From assembly GCA_015179045.1 (NCBI GenBank), contig WHUZ01000154.1:1-64000 (forward strand): 64,000 bases of DNA, read 5' to 3'. Origin of the DNA: Kalaharituber pfeilii. Taxonomy: Eukaryota > Ascomycota > Pezizomycetes > Pezizales > Pezizaceae. Shown here piece by piece: positions 44,086 to 54,898 of this stretch (the first letter of the stretch is position 1; every line of letters starts with the position of its first letter). The notes beneath the pieces were generated by a model. The model saw only the letters and a program-made list of their open reading frames with translations. It was not told the DNA's origin and did not search any database. A program made the translations under genes and the position numbers.

Positions 44086-44741
44086 TGTTACGACTAAGGT
44101 AAGAGTTATGGAGTCGGTTCTGGAAGTACCGCTAGAGATGTATGCTAAAGATGTAACTGATCACTACTAGGTAATGTCCACTGGTAAACGGTAGTTATCT
44201 ACTGAAGTATGTTTTGAAGTTGCACATGGTCTACCAATATACGCACATGCATTACAGACCTTCCTGATGCATGTTTCTATTATGTTCACGCCTTTCCGGC
44301 TACCGCAGACCTTCCTAACATATGCCTCCATTATGTTCACGCCTTTCTGAGTACCGCAGACCTTCTTAATGCATGCCTCCATTACGTTCATGCCTTTTTG
44401 GCTACCACAGATCTTTCTAATATATGCTTCTATTACATTCACGCCTTTTCTGCTATTACGGACCTTCCTAATGTATGTTTTCTGTTACATTTCTCTGCCT
44501 GTATGCCTTAGCATGTTTATTGTCATGTTACTATCAATTAACTAGTCATGTATGATGGCCAGAAGTCTATATAAACAAGCTGAATAGTTAGCTAAAAGGA
44601 AATCAAGATACAAGCAGTATTCTAAGTTGAACTCTTACTTAACGCTCTCACGTAACCTTTTATCGTCCACTTCGCTGCCTTCGTAAACCCGGAGTCGCCT
44701 CAAAAGTCACTCTTATGAGCCCAGCAACGTCTATGCTAACA
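44086..44741 (+). repeat. Gypsy C2 5' LTR
   Basis: 656 bp, TGTTACGACTAAGG to CTATGCTAACA. Four 51-bp units at about 44265-44470. TATATAAA at 44568-44575 and AGCAGTAT at 44613-44620, 38 bases on. Confidence 0.9.
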
Positions 44742-44743
44742 TT

Positions 44744-44751
44744 ATACTGCT
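44744..44751 (+). promoter_or_regulatory. Gypsy C2 primer binding site (self-complementary)
   Basis: ATACTGCT, two bases inside the LTR, fully complementary to AGCAGTAT at 44613-44620 of the same LTR. Same site as in D1, which supports shared reverse transcription machinery. Confidence 0.62.
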
Positions 44752-44791
44752 CATACCTTTATCTTTTTTTTTTCCCTCATACCCATTGCCA

Positions 44792-46600
44792 ATGGAGCCC
44801 CAGCAATCCCTCTCTTACGTCTCTCAGCACTCCAACCGCTCCCGGCATGTCCCTTAGGAGTCTAGAGATGCCTTGAATGAGATGTCACAATATGACCAGC
44901 CCTATCAGATTGAATTGCCAGATAACCAGCTCGAATTGTCAGATGACCAGCCCTATCAGATTGATGTCAGATGACCAGTCCAAATTGTCAAACAACCAAC
45001 TCCATGACCGATTCGAGGCAGAAGCCATCATCAACTGCCACTACCGAATAATCGTAATCGGAGACTCTCATACTGCTATTTGGAGTCTCACTGCCATGCA
45101 GAGACCTGCTGCTGTTCAGAGTCCCGCCACTGCTCAGAGTCTCGTCACCGCTAACATCAGTCTCAGGAATGAATCTCGCAGCCATTCGGAGTTCCACTGC
45201 CATTCGGAGTCCCACTGCCGTTCAGAGTCCCACCTCTGCTCAGAGTCGCAGCCAATGTCACTAACGTCAGTCCCAGAAGCGAATCTCGCAGCCACTGCAC
45301 CTCCCAAGGTATCTAAAGGAAAGCACGATGAATAAAGGACTTCTTCTTCTCTATGGAAGAGTATTTTAAGGTATGTAATATTGAAAGTGATAGTACAAAG
45401 AACAGAATGATCTTCCATTACCTAAATGGATCTGCAAAGACCTGGTGGAGATACTACCGGAATTCCGACAGTCGCTCTCCCGCCTCTCCCAGTACTCCAA
45501 CCGCCCAAGCCCCTCCTCCACGATGACAAATGTTGTGATGTTTGGAGATGACTAATCACCGTGAATTGTATATACAGCCCCAGTCAGAATCGAGGAACCC
45601 GCTGGGACTCGCTGCCACTCAGACTGGTGCTGCTACTCAGAGTCCTGCTGGTACTCAAAGACCCTCCCGCTACCACTTGGAGTCCTATCACCACTTCGAA
45701 GTCCCACTGTCGATCACAGTCCCACTGCTCGGAGTCTCACTACTACCCAAAACCCTACCACTGCTCAGAGTCCTGTCGCCATTGCCATTGCCATTCCCAC
45801 TCAAGGTCCTACTACCTCCGCCCAAGGCGAAGCAGCCAAAGTGATTCCCTGGAAAGCCGAAAAAGCTCAAAAGATCCAGAATACTCGCCAGGTAAAGGAT
45901 ATCCACTCCCACCCTACTGGGGATGTCAAAAGATGCCCAACCCCATCGGGTTACAGATCCATGCAGAATCAAAGGACCACCAAGTCAGCATATCATCCCA
46001 AAGCAATTCCTACCCCCAGGCATACCACAGGGCACTCACCTCTCTATACTCACACAACCAACCTTATATACTCTACATGTGAGCCTCCTGCTGTCAGAAG
46101 ACCCTCACACAGCCCTTCGAAGTCTCGCCACTGCCGCCGCTAGTCCCGCTCAAGGTTCTGCTTACCTCTGCCCAAGGTGAAGCAGCCAAAATTATTCTTC
46201 GGAAAAGCAGGATGAATAGGATGAGCTGCTGAAAAAAGATATATCCATTGCTACCTACTCCTCCAAGTCCTCCGTCAATAAGCGTAAGCAAATATCAGAA
46301 AGTGCGACTACTGCTATACTGTAGAGCATGTCTCGAGAAGGGTACACCTCAGAGAATCCAAAAAACAATAACCATGTACCAGACAAGATTAAGTATCGCA
46401 GAAGGAGGAATGGGGTGTGCGTCCATTGTAGAGAAGATAACCACTCAATATCAAGCTGCTTCCTAAGATAGATATACAAGCCTGATTAGCTAAAGAAGCC
46501 GCTCACAAAGGTTAAATAAGAGAAAGGAACTCAATACAGATGATGAGTCAATTCACAGCGATTCGGGAAAAGAATAAGAGACATTCAAAGCATCAATAGA
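44792..46600 (+). pseudogene. Gypsy C2 gag with six-residue Pro/Ser repeats
   Basis: ATG at 44792 (MEPQQSLSYVSQHSN). Tandem 18-bp units at 45070-45260 give repeats such as AVQSPATAQS, with frames that drift. Further repeats occur at 45590-45830. A basic, Lys-rich stretch follows near 46260-46470. No zinc knuckle was recognised. C1 carries the same architecture with other repeat counts, so the array is hypervariable. Confidence 0.6.
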
Positions 46601-46639
46601 AAGACCGGGTTAGACCTATAAACGTATAGTAGGGAGACA

Positions 46640-48480
46640 GGTGCTCCCTGAAAGGAGTTACATTTTGAATACTACATCTGTTTTCTAGTGTTCAGGATAA
46701 ATCAAGTAATATGATCTCTAGTACTGTGCTTAACTGTAATGCAGAATATTTGTCTATTGGAAATAGGGAAGTATTATTAGAATTATCTTGGTTTAGAAGG
46801 AAAGGTTTCTCTGTTAATAGCAAAAACCGGTGTTTGGTTCATGATTCCCTTAATTTTGTTGTTTCTTGTGATGAAATTATTCTTCCACATGTTTCTATTT
46901 CTTCCACCTGTTTCTATTTCTTCCACCTATTTCTATTTCTTCCACCTGTTTCTGTTTCTGCCACCTGTTTCTATTTCAGATTTTGGAAGAAATCATTGAA
47001 AGAAAGCGATGTACTACTAATGATTAATGCGAACATTACGAACAGTACGCTTAAGTGTTCTCTGAAAAGCAAGCAGCCAGATACCCCCGCCGATCTAGGA
47101 ATCACGAGATCCCACTCAATGACCCTAATACTGAAGTACCCAATGGCCTGATAATACAAAACTACTCTTAAAGATAAAGCCCTGCAGATGTATTTGGAAG
47201 AATATCTACCTACTAGCAAGATCAAGCGTTCAAGACCCACAGCTGGCACCGATACTATCCGTCCAGAAAAAGGATGACTCACTACATTCACGTATGGACT
47301 AAAGGAGGATTCAATAAGACTACAGTACCAAACCGGCACCCCCTCCTACTCATGCCAGACCTGTAGTGGTAAACACTTCACTTAGTCACATAAGAATGCC
47401 TCATTTGAAATTAGTCAGGTGATGAAATCCTCGTCTTTCGTACTCGCATCAACGAGTTTTCAGGAGATAATGGACAAAAATCAGAAGAATATCGACAGGG
47501 TAGTACCACTGTGGAACAGGTTCTACAACTACTACCTAATCACGGACTAGCCGTGCAAGAAACAGCCTTTCTTAGCCATACTATTAATAGCTACAAACTT
47601 AACACCATTGCCGACTGGCCAACTACTACACCGTTTCATCAAGAACTACAGTACCAGAGGCTTACCTCCCTTACAAGCAACATACCATTTTTACACAGTA
47701 ACGCACAATAGCAGTCAATCAATTAACTTAAGCAAGCATTCCTATTCGCTCTAGTACTCCGCTTATGGGATAAAACCCTGAAGGCGATCATGAGATAGAA
47801 CCCTGTAGGCAATCATAGGATAGAACCCTAAAGATGATTATAGAAACCGATATATTAGTACACTCTTTGCTGATGAGGTAGAACTTTGGGGATGATCATG
47901 GAATAGAACCCTGAAGATGATCATGGAAAGTGATATATCTAACTAAGCACTTGCTGGCATTCGGAAATGCAACCAAAACACTGTACCCAGTCGACTTGTA
48001 CTCACGAGCCCTCAATGCAGCCAAACGGAACTACCCTATTTACGACAAGGAGCTGTTGGCGATAGTCGACTGCTTCAAGAAATGGTATACCTAGCTGTAG
48101 GGGATATATATTGATATCTATACAGATCACCACTAAGCAGAAGCTTAATTCCCATCAAGCAAACTAGTATATAAAGATGTACGAACTGGACTTTGCTATC
48201 ACCTAGTGCAAAGCGATAACGGGAAGGCTGATGCTACATTACATTGATTCGGTAATAAATCAGTAGTTCTGGAAATCCAGCTCTTAAAAGATGGGCAACT
48301 ACTCACCAATAGTGACCCTGTTAAGGAAGACTCAGAGGTCACGAGCCACTAGGGGGTGCATCGCACCCAAGAAGTGATATTAAGGAACCCCTACTACAAT
48401 AGATAGAGAGAAGCTACGCAAACATATGTGCTTGCTGAACCCAATACCAATGCTAAACTGGAGTCAGATCTGTTACTCGG
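46640..48480 (+). pseudogene. Gypsy C2 protease-like part, RT stub and RNase H remnant
   Basis: A 146-codon stretch (46711-47151) starts like the protease region of the B/D family (NREVLLELSWF) and holds five units of an 18-bp TTCCACCTGTTTCTATTT repeat at 46885-46980; C1 has two. RT is reduced to short pieces (EQVLQLLPNHGLAVQ at 47511-47560) without a YxDD box. RNase H traces (YDKELLAIVDCFKKW) are near 48040-48090. Confidence 0.6.
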
Positions 48481-48489
48481 TTTGATGCC

Positions 48490-49200
48490 TTACTGCAATA
48501 ATTCATCAGCCAGAAAATGGCTCATAGGCCTAGTCAGCCTATGTGAGTGAAAGGCATGTAGCACCGACTGCATATAGATACACGGCTCCGACTGCACATG
48601 GCACCGACCATATAGAGGCATACGGCACCGACCATGGATAGGCATATGGTATCGACTGCATACAGACACACAGCACTGACCGTATACACATAAGCGGCAT
48701 TGAGTACATACACACACGCAGCACCGACTGTATACATGTACATAGCACCTCGAAAATGTCAACCCACGGCTGTACACCCTTCAAAAACCTATACAGATTC
48801 AACCTCAAAAATAATACATATCTCGAATAACCACGCTTCGCCTCGCCGGTAGCAGAGGACTGGCTAAGTCGTGTAACAACCGAACTCGAACTGCCTCAGA
48901 GCATACGACTATACAAAATTATACACATCAGCCTACTCAAGCCCTTACAAACCCGAGATAACAATATAGACCTTAATAGTAATGAACAAGAACTCTGCTA
49001 TGATATTAACCATACTGTCGATAGCCGCAAGGTCCAAGGCTAAGTCAAATATCGAATCCGTTGGCAGAGGTATAATGAAGATGGTATATAGGAGCCAATT
49101 AGTAACTTATATCGTCCGCTGGAATCCATTATGAAATTCTATGTAAGTTCCCTATGAAAGCCTAAAGACCTCGCTTTACAAGCATCGTGATATATTATTT
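48490..49200 (+). pseudogene. Gypsy C2 repeat block in place of integrase core, then integrase tail and chromodomain
   Basis: At 48545-48745 short repeats (GCACCGACYGTATA type, roughly 20-24 bp) replace the integrase HHCC and DDE parts. Integrase C-terminal residues (LRLYKIIHISLLKPL-like) lie near 48890-48945 and the chromodomain block (CYDINHTVDSRKV) near 48985-49130. The same swap is in C1 at 23560-23670 with fewer repeats. Confidence 0.6.
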
Positions 49201-49500
49201 AGTACTACCGAGGTCTAGCTAGCAAAGCTACAATCTCACGTAAGTATTATACCTTCCACGCTCTCAAGGGTTTCCTACAGGGTTTTACCTAAGAAGTGGT
49301 TTAATAGCTAACACTAAATTTAAGTGCAGAACACACCAATCTTACCATCGGCCATTGTACTTACAATGAATCACTAGTACTCTGCGCATAGGGTATGCCG
49401 ACACTCTTAGCCACACAAAAGCATACACTGACCCCACCGAATAGATTTTCAGATTTTTAGAAGCTTTTCGGAGCAAAAAAGCTCTAAAATAGTGGGTGAT

Positions 49501-50155
49501 ATTATCACTAAGGTAAGACTTATGGAGTCAGTTCCGGAAGTACCGCCAGAGACGTATGCTAAAGATGTGACTGATCACCACTAGGCAACATCTACTAGTA
49601 AATGGCAGTTGCCTACTGAAGTGTGTGTTGAAGTTGCACATGGTCTACCAATATGTGCACATGTATTACAGACCTTCCTGATATATATTTCTATTATGTT
49701 CATGCCTTTCCGGCTACCGCAGACCTTCCTAATGCATGCCTCCATTACGTTCACGCCTTTCCGGGTACTGCAGACCTTCCTAACGCATGCTTCCATTACG
49801 TTCACACCTTTCCGGCTACTGCAGACCTTTCTAATGCATGCTTCTATTATATTCACACCATTTCTGCTATTATAGACCTTCCTGATGCGTATTTTCTGTT
49901 ACGTTTCTCTGCCTGTATGCCTTAGCATGTTTATCATCATGTTACTGTCAATTAACTAGTCATGTATGATGGCCAGAAGTCTATATAAACAAGCTGAACA
50001 GTTAGTTAGAAGGAAATCAAGATACAAGTAGTATTCTAAGTTGAACTCTCACTTTACACTCTCGTATAACCTTTTGTTGTCTGCTTTGCTGCCTTCGTGA
50101 ACCCAGAGTCACCTCAAGAGTCACTTTCACGAGCCCAGCGATACCTATGCTAACA
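49501..50155 (+). repeat. Gypsy C2 3' LTR
   Basis: 655 bp, starting TATTATCACTAAGG, a mutated form of TGTTACGGCTAAGG, and ending CCTATGCTAACA. Four 51-bp units at about 49670-49885. Confidence 0.88.
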
Positions 50156-50775
50156 TTCGTACTAAGTTATATCTGTTTTTTAAGTCAAGAGTAGTAAAGT
50201 ATTTGCCTTTATAGAGTTGGTTTCAGAGTTCTGCCATTAGTGGAAGAGGGTAGTGGTTCTTGATAGTGATTCGGTTAAGGCCTCTATAATCGACACACAT
50301 ACGTAGTTTGGCATTCTTTTTTAGGACGAATAGAATAGGTGCACTTGCTGGAGATTGGGAAAGTTGAATCTTTCCTTCTTTTAAGATCTGTTCAATATAT
50401 TCTTTTAGGATTTCCAATTCCTTCTTACTTAATCAGTAAATAGGTCCCCATAGAGGTTGTTGTCCTTCTTGTAGAGATATGCGATGGTTATATGATCAGT
50501 GCGGGAGTAGTTTTGCTGTGGTCTTAGCATCGAAAACCTTCAACAATTTCTTCTTCCATACTATTAGGTTAAAGGTCATCTACTTACCAGCTTCTGTTTG
50601 ATAGATGTGTACTTGAGGTGTTTTTCATCCCATGATATGCATATATCTATCAAAAAATACTTGCCCTGCTTGCTATTCTTCAGTCATATAAAGTTCTTTT
50701 ACTTTACAAAGTTCAAAGCACCTAGCCTTGATGTGTTTCAAGCATTTGGTGTAATTTAGTTCAACATAGTCTAAG
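50156..50775 (-). pseudogene. Gypsy A2 pol, protease-RT connector and RT N-terminal half
   Basis: A clean 64-codon stretch (50223-50417) reads [22 protein letters not shown] and [10 protein letters not shown] blocks 1-2. Upstream residues match A1 near 9540-9720. It is bounded by C2 on the left and TRIM-1 on the right. Confidence 0.8.
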
Positions 50776-51011
50776 TGTTACGAGTTCACCGCGACGTAGT
50801 GTGGGCGGCCGGTGGAGCGCGTGAAAAGCGAAAAATGCAAGCGCATACGAAATGCGCATATGCGACGTAAGCGACATGCGACAGCCGGAAAGGCGCCGCA
50901 GTTGCATAATGAGTACTATATGAGCTACGCAGAGGACTAGCGAGTATTGCTAGTCAAGTGTCTTTTTGACCTGGCAGACAGTAACTTTCTGCGTTTACCA
51001 ACTCCGTAACA
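50776..51011 (+). repeat. TRIM-1 5' LTR
   Basis: 236 bp, GC-rich, with CTATATGAG near 50911-50919 as the TATA-like box and GCTAGTCAA at 50949-50957, 26 bases on, complementary to the priming site. CG-rich blocks such as GCGACGTAAGCGACATGCG. Confidence 0.9.
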
Positions 51012-51012
51012 G

Positions 51013-51021
51013 TTGACTAGC
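51013..51021 (+). promoter_or_regulatory. TRIM-1 primer binding site (self-complementary)
   Basis: TTGACTAGC, one base inside the 5' LTR, is the exact 9-base complement of GCTAGTCAA at 50949-50957. It overlaps a block shared with TRIM-2 (51019-51040). Confidence 0.6.
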
Positions 51022-51417
51022 CATAAACCGGTCACTGGTTCGATGCTTAACTTATCTCACCAATTCCCTACGTATTAAGTATTAAAGCCACAGAAAGTAA
51101 GACCTTACCTGAGCCAAGAGCCAAAGAGCGAGAGCTACGAGCCAGAGCTAGAGCCAAGAGCAATATGGAAGGCCATGTAAGACGGCAAAATATTGATATT
51201 AGGCGACGCTGTGTAATCCCGGCATGCCAAGCGATGGGTGGTACTTGTGCAATGTGTCTGAGGTAGCAGCAAGAATAAAGTGACATATCGGATCCCTGGC
51301 TGACATCCTGGTCAGAAGGGTCATGTAGGACAGTGCATGAGATAATCCATGACGGCCAGGGTGGGGGCAGACTCATATAGCAGCAACCCGGAGAAGTTGC
51401 CCTAAGAGGGGTGGTAC
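51022..51417 (+). other. TRIM-1 interior, non-coding
   Basis: It holds a block shared with TRIM-2, GAGCYAGAGCY-type short repeats near 51115-51165, and a polypurine tract AAGAGGGGTGGTAC (51404-51417) at the 3' LTR. A 102-codon antisense open frame (51068-51376) resembles nothing known to me and is probably chance. Confidence 0.6.
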
Positions 51418-51653
51418 TGTTACGGGTTCACCGCGACATAGTGTGGGCGGCCAGTGGAGTACGTGAAAAGTGAAAAATGCAAGCGCATACAAAATGCGCA
51501 TATGTGACGTAAGCGACATGCGACAGCTGGAAAGGCGCCGCAGTTGTATAATGAGTACTATATGAGCTACGCAGAGGACTAGCGAGTATCACTAGTCAAG
51601 TGTCTTTTTGACCTGGCGGACGGTAACTTTCTGTGTTTACCACCTCCGTAACA
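51418..51653 (+). repeat. TRIM-1 3' LTR
   Basis: 236 bp, nearly identical to the 5' LTR with a dozen or so mostly transition differences. Confidence 0.9.
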
Positions 51654-51658
51654 CTAAG

Positions 51659-51990
51659 TCCCAATCAATGTATGGCTGGTGACCAGCTATCCACATTATT
51701 GATAAGAGTATATCATAGTCCTTTTCTTTATTACCTATATTGAAGTCGATGAGTTTTTTATGAACTTTACTGGTATCATTAATAAGAGTTATTTGGAGCT
51801 TTAGGGTATACTCTATCCCAGTGTTTGATAAGAACACACTTCTGGCTCCTCTGAACTTGATGGGGAATTTTCTTTTGATGCATAGAATTAGTACTTTGTT
51901 GGAGAGTATTGACATTTCTGCTCCTTGGTTGATATATACTCAAATTAGTACTGGTTTTGAGATACCATTTTCCTTCTATTTTAGCTTGGC
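51659..51990 (-). pseudogene. Gypsy A2 protease part
   Basis: A 92-codon stretch (51637-51915) reads KLQITLINDTSKVHKKLIDF and NIGNKEKDYDILLSIMW, matching A1 at 9150-9280. It is the closing half of a retropepsin-like domain; the catalytic DSG part is not clear. TRIM-1 cuts its 3' side. Confidence 0.65.
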
Positions 51991-52249
51991 TTTGTAAATG
52001 ATTGATTTCTTTGCTGAAGGTCATTTGAGGATTAAAGGAGGAGTAAGAGCAACTAGAGGAGGAGAAGAGGCAGATACTTTGTTGGCTAAGATCTGCCTTT
52101 CTAGTTTTCCAACTCAGATTCATTGAGAGTAGTGATGCGTGATACTAGGCTGTGAGCCTGTCTACCTGCTGAGTCTCCTTTGTTTTCTTGTTTAATTTTC
52201 CTTACCTCCTTTTTATCCTCCTTCTTATTATCACCTCTCTTCCTCTTAT

Positions 52250-54213
52250 TACCTGACTGATTAGTTAGCTAGGTCATCTTCTACTCTATCATGATTTCCA
52301 TAGCTATGTATTTGCTGAAAGTATGGCTTTTTCTTTTACAGCGAGAGCATTTCCCATCGACCTTTCATTTGATACTGAGTTTTTTGGAAGAGTCAGGGAG
52401 GTATGGGCTGGGCTTAGAGGTCATAGTTTCCATACTATTCTTCTTCTTCTCTAAAGATTGTTTTCTCTTTGAATGGCCACTAGGTTTATTACCACTACTG
52501 TAACCCACAACTTGCATTGTTCACTCATCCTGCATGCCAACTGCTATTATACATTTGTACTAGTCATCAAGCAATTCATTAGGTACTCCTAACTGTATAA
52601 GGAAGAATTGGACAATATTTCTTTTTAACTCTTTGACCATCTTATTCTTGAATGTTTTTTTATCATAATTGGCTAAGTGGTTCATTTTCTTTATAGTGTT
52701 GATATAGTCTATGATTTTGCCCTTCTACATATAGGTATCGAGTTTATCTTATATTTGCTGCTCTTGCATATAGATTCCTATTCTTTTTGCCAAATTGTCT
52801 ATCCATTTCTCTAATATAGTATCTCTCTGAGCTCCCGAACCTATATATATATATTTGTTTTGGCTATACCATTCTGCTGCCTCCTTGGTTAGGGATCGGG
52901 ATGCATACAGAATGTTGGTATCTTCTTCAACAAAGGTTCGGCGGTGCTCTCGGAGGTATATTAAGTCTATTACTTCAGACTTCCATGCTTGTAGTCCATC
53001 CAGGTTACTATCCCAAGTTCTTAGAATTGAAAGGTGGGCGAATAGGATGTACTAGCTAATGAGTTCGGATTCAGGTGAATCCTATTGTCTGATTTCATGC
53101 CTGGCTTTCTTTCTTGGAGGAGGAGATGATACTGGTCAGATGGAGAGGGCAGTGGTCACTATTCGTAACAGAGATAGTAATCTAGTTGGTGGTCAGGAGG
53201 GCAAAAGTTTAACTTCCAGAGCTATTATTTTATCTTATAGCTCTTTATTCTAGTTCTTGACAGAGGTAATTTCTGCTTCTAATATTGTTACCTGTACTTG
53301 ACTAGCTCTAATCACATCTTCTTAGGATAGGATTTTTTCTTCTAGATCTTTCTGCTCGGCCTTCTGCTTATTGAGGAGGATTCTGGCATCCTGTAGTTGA
53401 GACTCTAAGATAGCAACCATGGCTCTTTTCTTGTCTAAGACCTTGATAATAGTAGTATTACTATCCTTAGTGTACTGCTGCTCTAGGTTCTATATCTTTT
53501 CTATGGTATCTGACTCCCACTTAAGTTTGGTAGTCTCCATTTCGACTTAGTACTTCTCAGTGGCAGCTAAGACTATTGTTTTGTGATCGGTTTTTTTTCT
53601 TTTCTAGCTGTTTCTGAAGCTTAGTTTTCTAAGCTTAGGCTTCAGCTTAGATTTGTGCTTTATAACGTTACTTGTACTTATTAGTATTGTACTTGAACTA
53701 CTGTTGAAGATTGATGAATTCCTGTTTTAGGAATTCGGCTTCTAATTCTTCTTTTTGGTTAATGTCCATTGCTACCACTAGTTCTGTCAGTAGTGGGTAG
53801 CTTATTTCACTTCAGGTTTTTTTGAGCTTATCTACTGAATCTTCTTTAAGTTGTGAAACTAAATTTCATGCCTATGAGGAGAATTGTGCTATTAGTGAGC
53901 TGACATGTCCTGGATTTACTGCCTCTAAGATAGAAATCAGAAGGGTAAGCTTCTCTTATCTCTATAGGATCAATTGATCCATATAGCTTTGGTGGATCTG
54001 AATCCAATTTAGTTCTTGAGTATCCTTAATACACAATTGCTAGGACTGAGACTTTGTTCGAGGCTAGAGTTCTGGTCTTGAAGTAGTGGTAAGGGCCGAT
54101 TATACTGCTTCTGTACTAGAATCTGAATCCACTTCATCTTTAGATCTTTAATAGACTAGTTCATTCCTAGTAGTCAATAGCTTAGGAATTATAGAAAAGT
54201 TGTAGGATGCCAT
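52250..54213 (-). pseudogene. Gypsy A2 gag, coiled coil, capsid part and mutated zinc knuckle
   Basis: ATG at 54213 (MASYNFSIIPKLL), about 35 bases inside the LTR priming site. A long helical, Lys/Glu-rich region spans about 53900-53250 and a capsid-like part (EWYSQNKYIYIGSG) lies near 52840-52880. The zinc knuckle near 52320-52360 reads CSRCKRKSHTFSKY: the last Cys is now Tyr, a TGC to TAC change. Stops are scattered. Confidence 0.7.
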
Positions 54214-54247
54214 TGTTAGTTATTTGTGAGGTTGTAGTAAAATGAGA

Positions 54248-54260
54248 CCTAACAAATATA
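54248..54260 (-). promoter_or_regulatory. Gypsy A2 primer binding site (self-complementary)
   Basis: Minus-strand TATATTTGTTAGG, one base inside the 5' LTR. It pairs with CCTAATAAATATA in its own LTR (54373-54385 complement) over 13 bases with one G-U pair, and perfectly over 13 with CCTAACAAATATA in the A1 LTR (13423-13435). Confidence 0.62.
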
Positions 54261-54261
54261 G

Positions 54262-54898
54262 TATTACGGAGTACGTTGAGAGTAAGCCATTTACTAAATA
54301 ACTAAGTACAATGTAAAATATAATTCAATATAAATCATGAAAAATAAAGTAGTTAAAGTAATAAAAAAGCTTTATATTTATTAGGGTTGAGTTCCAGGTC
54401 CTTGTCCTTCTAACTCTAGTAGATCAGACTTCTATTTATACAAAATGTAGTTCTTCAAAGTGGTTAACAAATTCAGCTTGAATAGATTCTAGGAATCAAG
54501 CCAGACCCTGAAAAAAGCCAAGTGACAGCCTTTCTTTTGACTAACCTTTACAATAAATTCTAGAACAACAAATACAAGAACTTAAAACCTCTAATGCAAG
54601 CCTTTATCTAAAAATACCATCATAACTCCAATCCCTATGCAAAGATCAATGATATAAGAAAATAAAAAAAGGTTATTATATAACAAATAGTACAACAGAA
54701 GCTGCTGGAAGAGTTAGTAACTAAGATTGCTAATCTTAGTAGTTACTTACTTCTTAACTAAAGAAGTTCCACTACCACAGACCTAACTAGTATCAGGTTA
54801 GCTAAACTGTCGACTAGTAGGCTTTATAGTTAGTAGTACCTTTTAATGACACTTAAACAAGACAGTGTTATAATATGAGAACAATTATACCTGTAACA
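54262..54898 (-). repeat. Gypsy A2 5' LTR
   Basis: 637 bp, TATTACGG (from TGTTACGA) to CCTGTAACA on the plus strand; equal in length to the A1 LTR. Followed by the TSD TACAG. Confidence 0.88.

Larger units (their letters stand above)
44086..50155 (+). mobile_element. Gypsy C2, second integrase-core-less element
   Basis: 6,070 bp, plus strand, LTRs of 656 and 655 bp, TSDs TTCAT (44081-44085) and TTCGT (50156-50160), one transition apart. It splits the RT domain of A2. The internal order and gaps equal those of C1. Its LTRs are 51 bp shorter than in C1, exactly one tandem unit. Confidence 0.92.
50776..51653 (+). mobile_element. TRIM-1, 878-bp terminal-repeat retrotransposon in miniature
   Basis: Two 236-bp LTRs (50776-51011 and 51418-51653), both TGTTACG to TCCGTAACA, a 406-bp interior and perfect TSDs CTAAG (50771-50775 and 51654-51658). 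It carries a priming site, a polypurine tract and a TATA-like box, and no recognised protein. It lies in the A2 protease region. Orientation plus is taken from the polypurine tract and priming site. Confidence 0.9.
21662..54898 (-). mobile_element. Gypsy A2, decayed chromovirus enlarged by nested insertions
   Basis: The ends are TGTTATAG at 21662 and CTGTAACA at 54898, with perfect TSDs TACAG (21657-21661 and 54899-54903). Its own sequence is in pieces: 21662-22106, 34016-34540, 41405-44085, 50156-50775 and 51654-54898. Together they give a full minus-strand gypsy: 5' LTR, gag, PR, RT, RH, IN, chromodomain, 3' LTR. Four insertions landed in it directly (C1, D1, C2, TRIM-1), and B1 lies inside C1. 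Stops and transitions show long decay. Confidence 0.9.

Noticed and set aside
48490..48777. Cys/Val/Tyr-rich repeat frame on the minus strand in C2
   Set aside because: It is the antisense of the short tandem repeats that replace the integrase core; no sign of a gene.
51022..51060. Pol III B-box-like GGTTCGATGC in TRIM-1, hinting at a tRNA or SINE origin
   Set aside because: The last bases do not fit the B-box, no A-box at proper distance was found, and TRIM-2 lacks it in the shared block.
51068..51376. 102-codon antisense frame inside TRIM-1
   Set aside because: No similarity that I recognise, opposite to element orientation, and the interior is otherwise non-coding.
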